DNA of 5,766 bases from JAAYCI01 sp964370445 (GTDB lineage: Bacteria > Bacillota > Clostridia > Oscillospirales > Ruminococcaceae): contig CAYJJK010000129.1 in NCBI GenBank assembly GCA_964370445.1, forward strand, positions 1-5,766. Reading direction: 5' to 3'. Under the pieces are notes generated by a model that made no database searches, was not told the DNA's origin, and saw nothing but the letters and a program-made list of their open reading frames with translations. The first letter of the stretch is position 1. Each line of letters starts with the position of its first letter. This document shows, one piece after another, positions 5,747 to 5,766 of the stretch. Both the position numbers and the translations under genes were made by a program.

Positions 5747-5766
5747 AAATTAACATTATTGCGAAT
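5732..5766 (+). CDS. Start of an unidentified gene (3' truncated by the window end)
   Basis: ATG at 5732 follows GTGGAG (5719-5724) by seven bases and opens a frame MNLRIKLTLLR that continues to the window end. Eleven complete codons are too few to identify a product. A short basic start followed by Leu/Thr residues is typical of proteins with an N-terminal membrane segment, for example chemotaxis receptors or sensor kinases, but this is only a guess. The 192-base gap before it suggests it is not part of the recA operon. Confidence 0.5.
   Translation, partial: MNLRIKLTLLR

Noticed and set aside
5710..5748. 12-codon open frame starting at ATG 5710 and overlapping the last gene
   Set aside because: It has no ribosome binding site and is too short to assess; ATG 5732 has a well-placed GTGGAG.

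Overview
The window looks like chromosomal DNA of a low-to-moderate GC Gram-positive bacterium (Firmicutes, most likely a clostridial lineage). This rests on the style of the RpoC, RecA, RecX and RimO sequences, the purine-rich ribosome binding sites, and a multi-pass GT-C type membrane protein with the sequence signature usual in that group. The placement is inferred from reading, not from a search.

Layout, all on the + strand: (1) positions 1-444 are the 3' end of rpoC (RNA polymerase beta'), followed by a convincing intrinsic terminator at 488-513. (2) 569-2203 encodes a roughly 544-residue polytopic membrane protein, probably a GT-C fold glycosyltransferase, with a TTG start and an acidic cytoplasmic-type tail. 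(3) A 227-base gap (2204-2430) has an inverted repeat and weak promoter-like elements but no recognisable LexA box. (4) recA (2431-3588), recX (3585-4199) and rimO (4196-5539) form a compact operon in which each junction is a 4-base ATGA stop/start overlap. (5) A 192-base gap (5540-5731) leads to the first 11 complete codons of a further gene that runs off the window.

Functionally, recA and recX are the classic pair of recombinase and recombinase modulator. rimO, the ribosomal protein S12 methylthiotransferase, is a translation-modification gene apparently co-translated with them. The membrane protein between rpoC and recA has no obvious functional link to either side and is probably its own unit or a poorly expressed read-through gene.

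No phage, insertion sequence, CRISPR array, tRNA or rRNA is visible, and I do not see a new multi-gene system. The observations most worth checking are natural RecA substitutions in and near DNA-binding loop L2 (including Tyr at the position of E. coli Phe217), the SOS-box-free recA upstream region with its own palindrome, and nested inverted repeats around the start site of the last, truncated gene.
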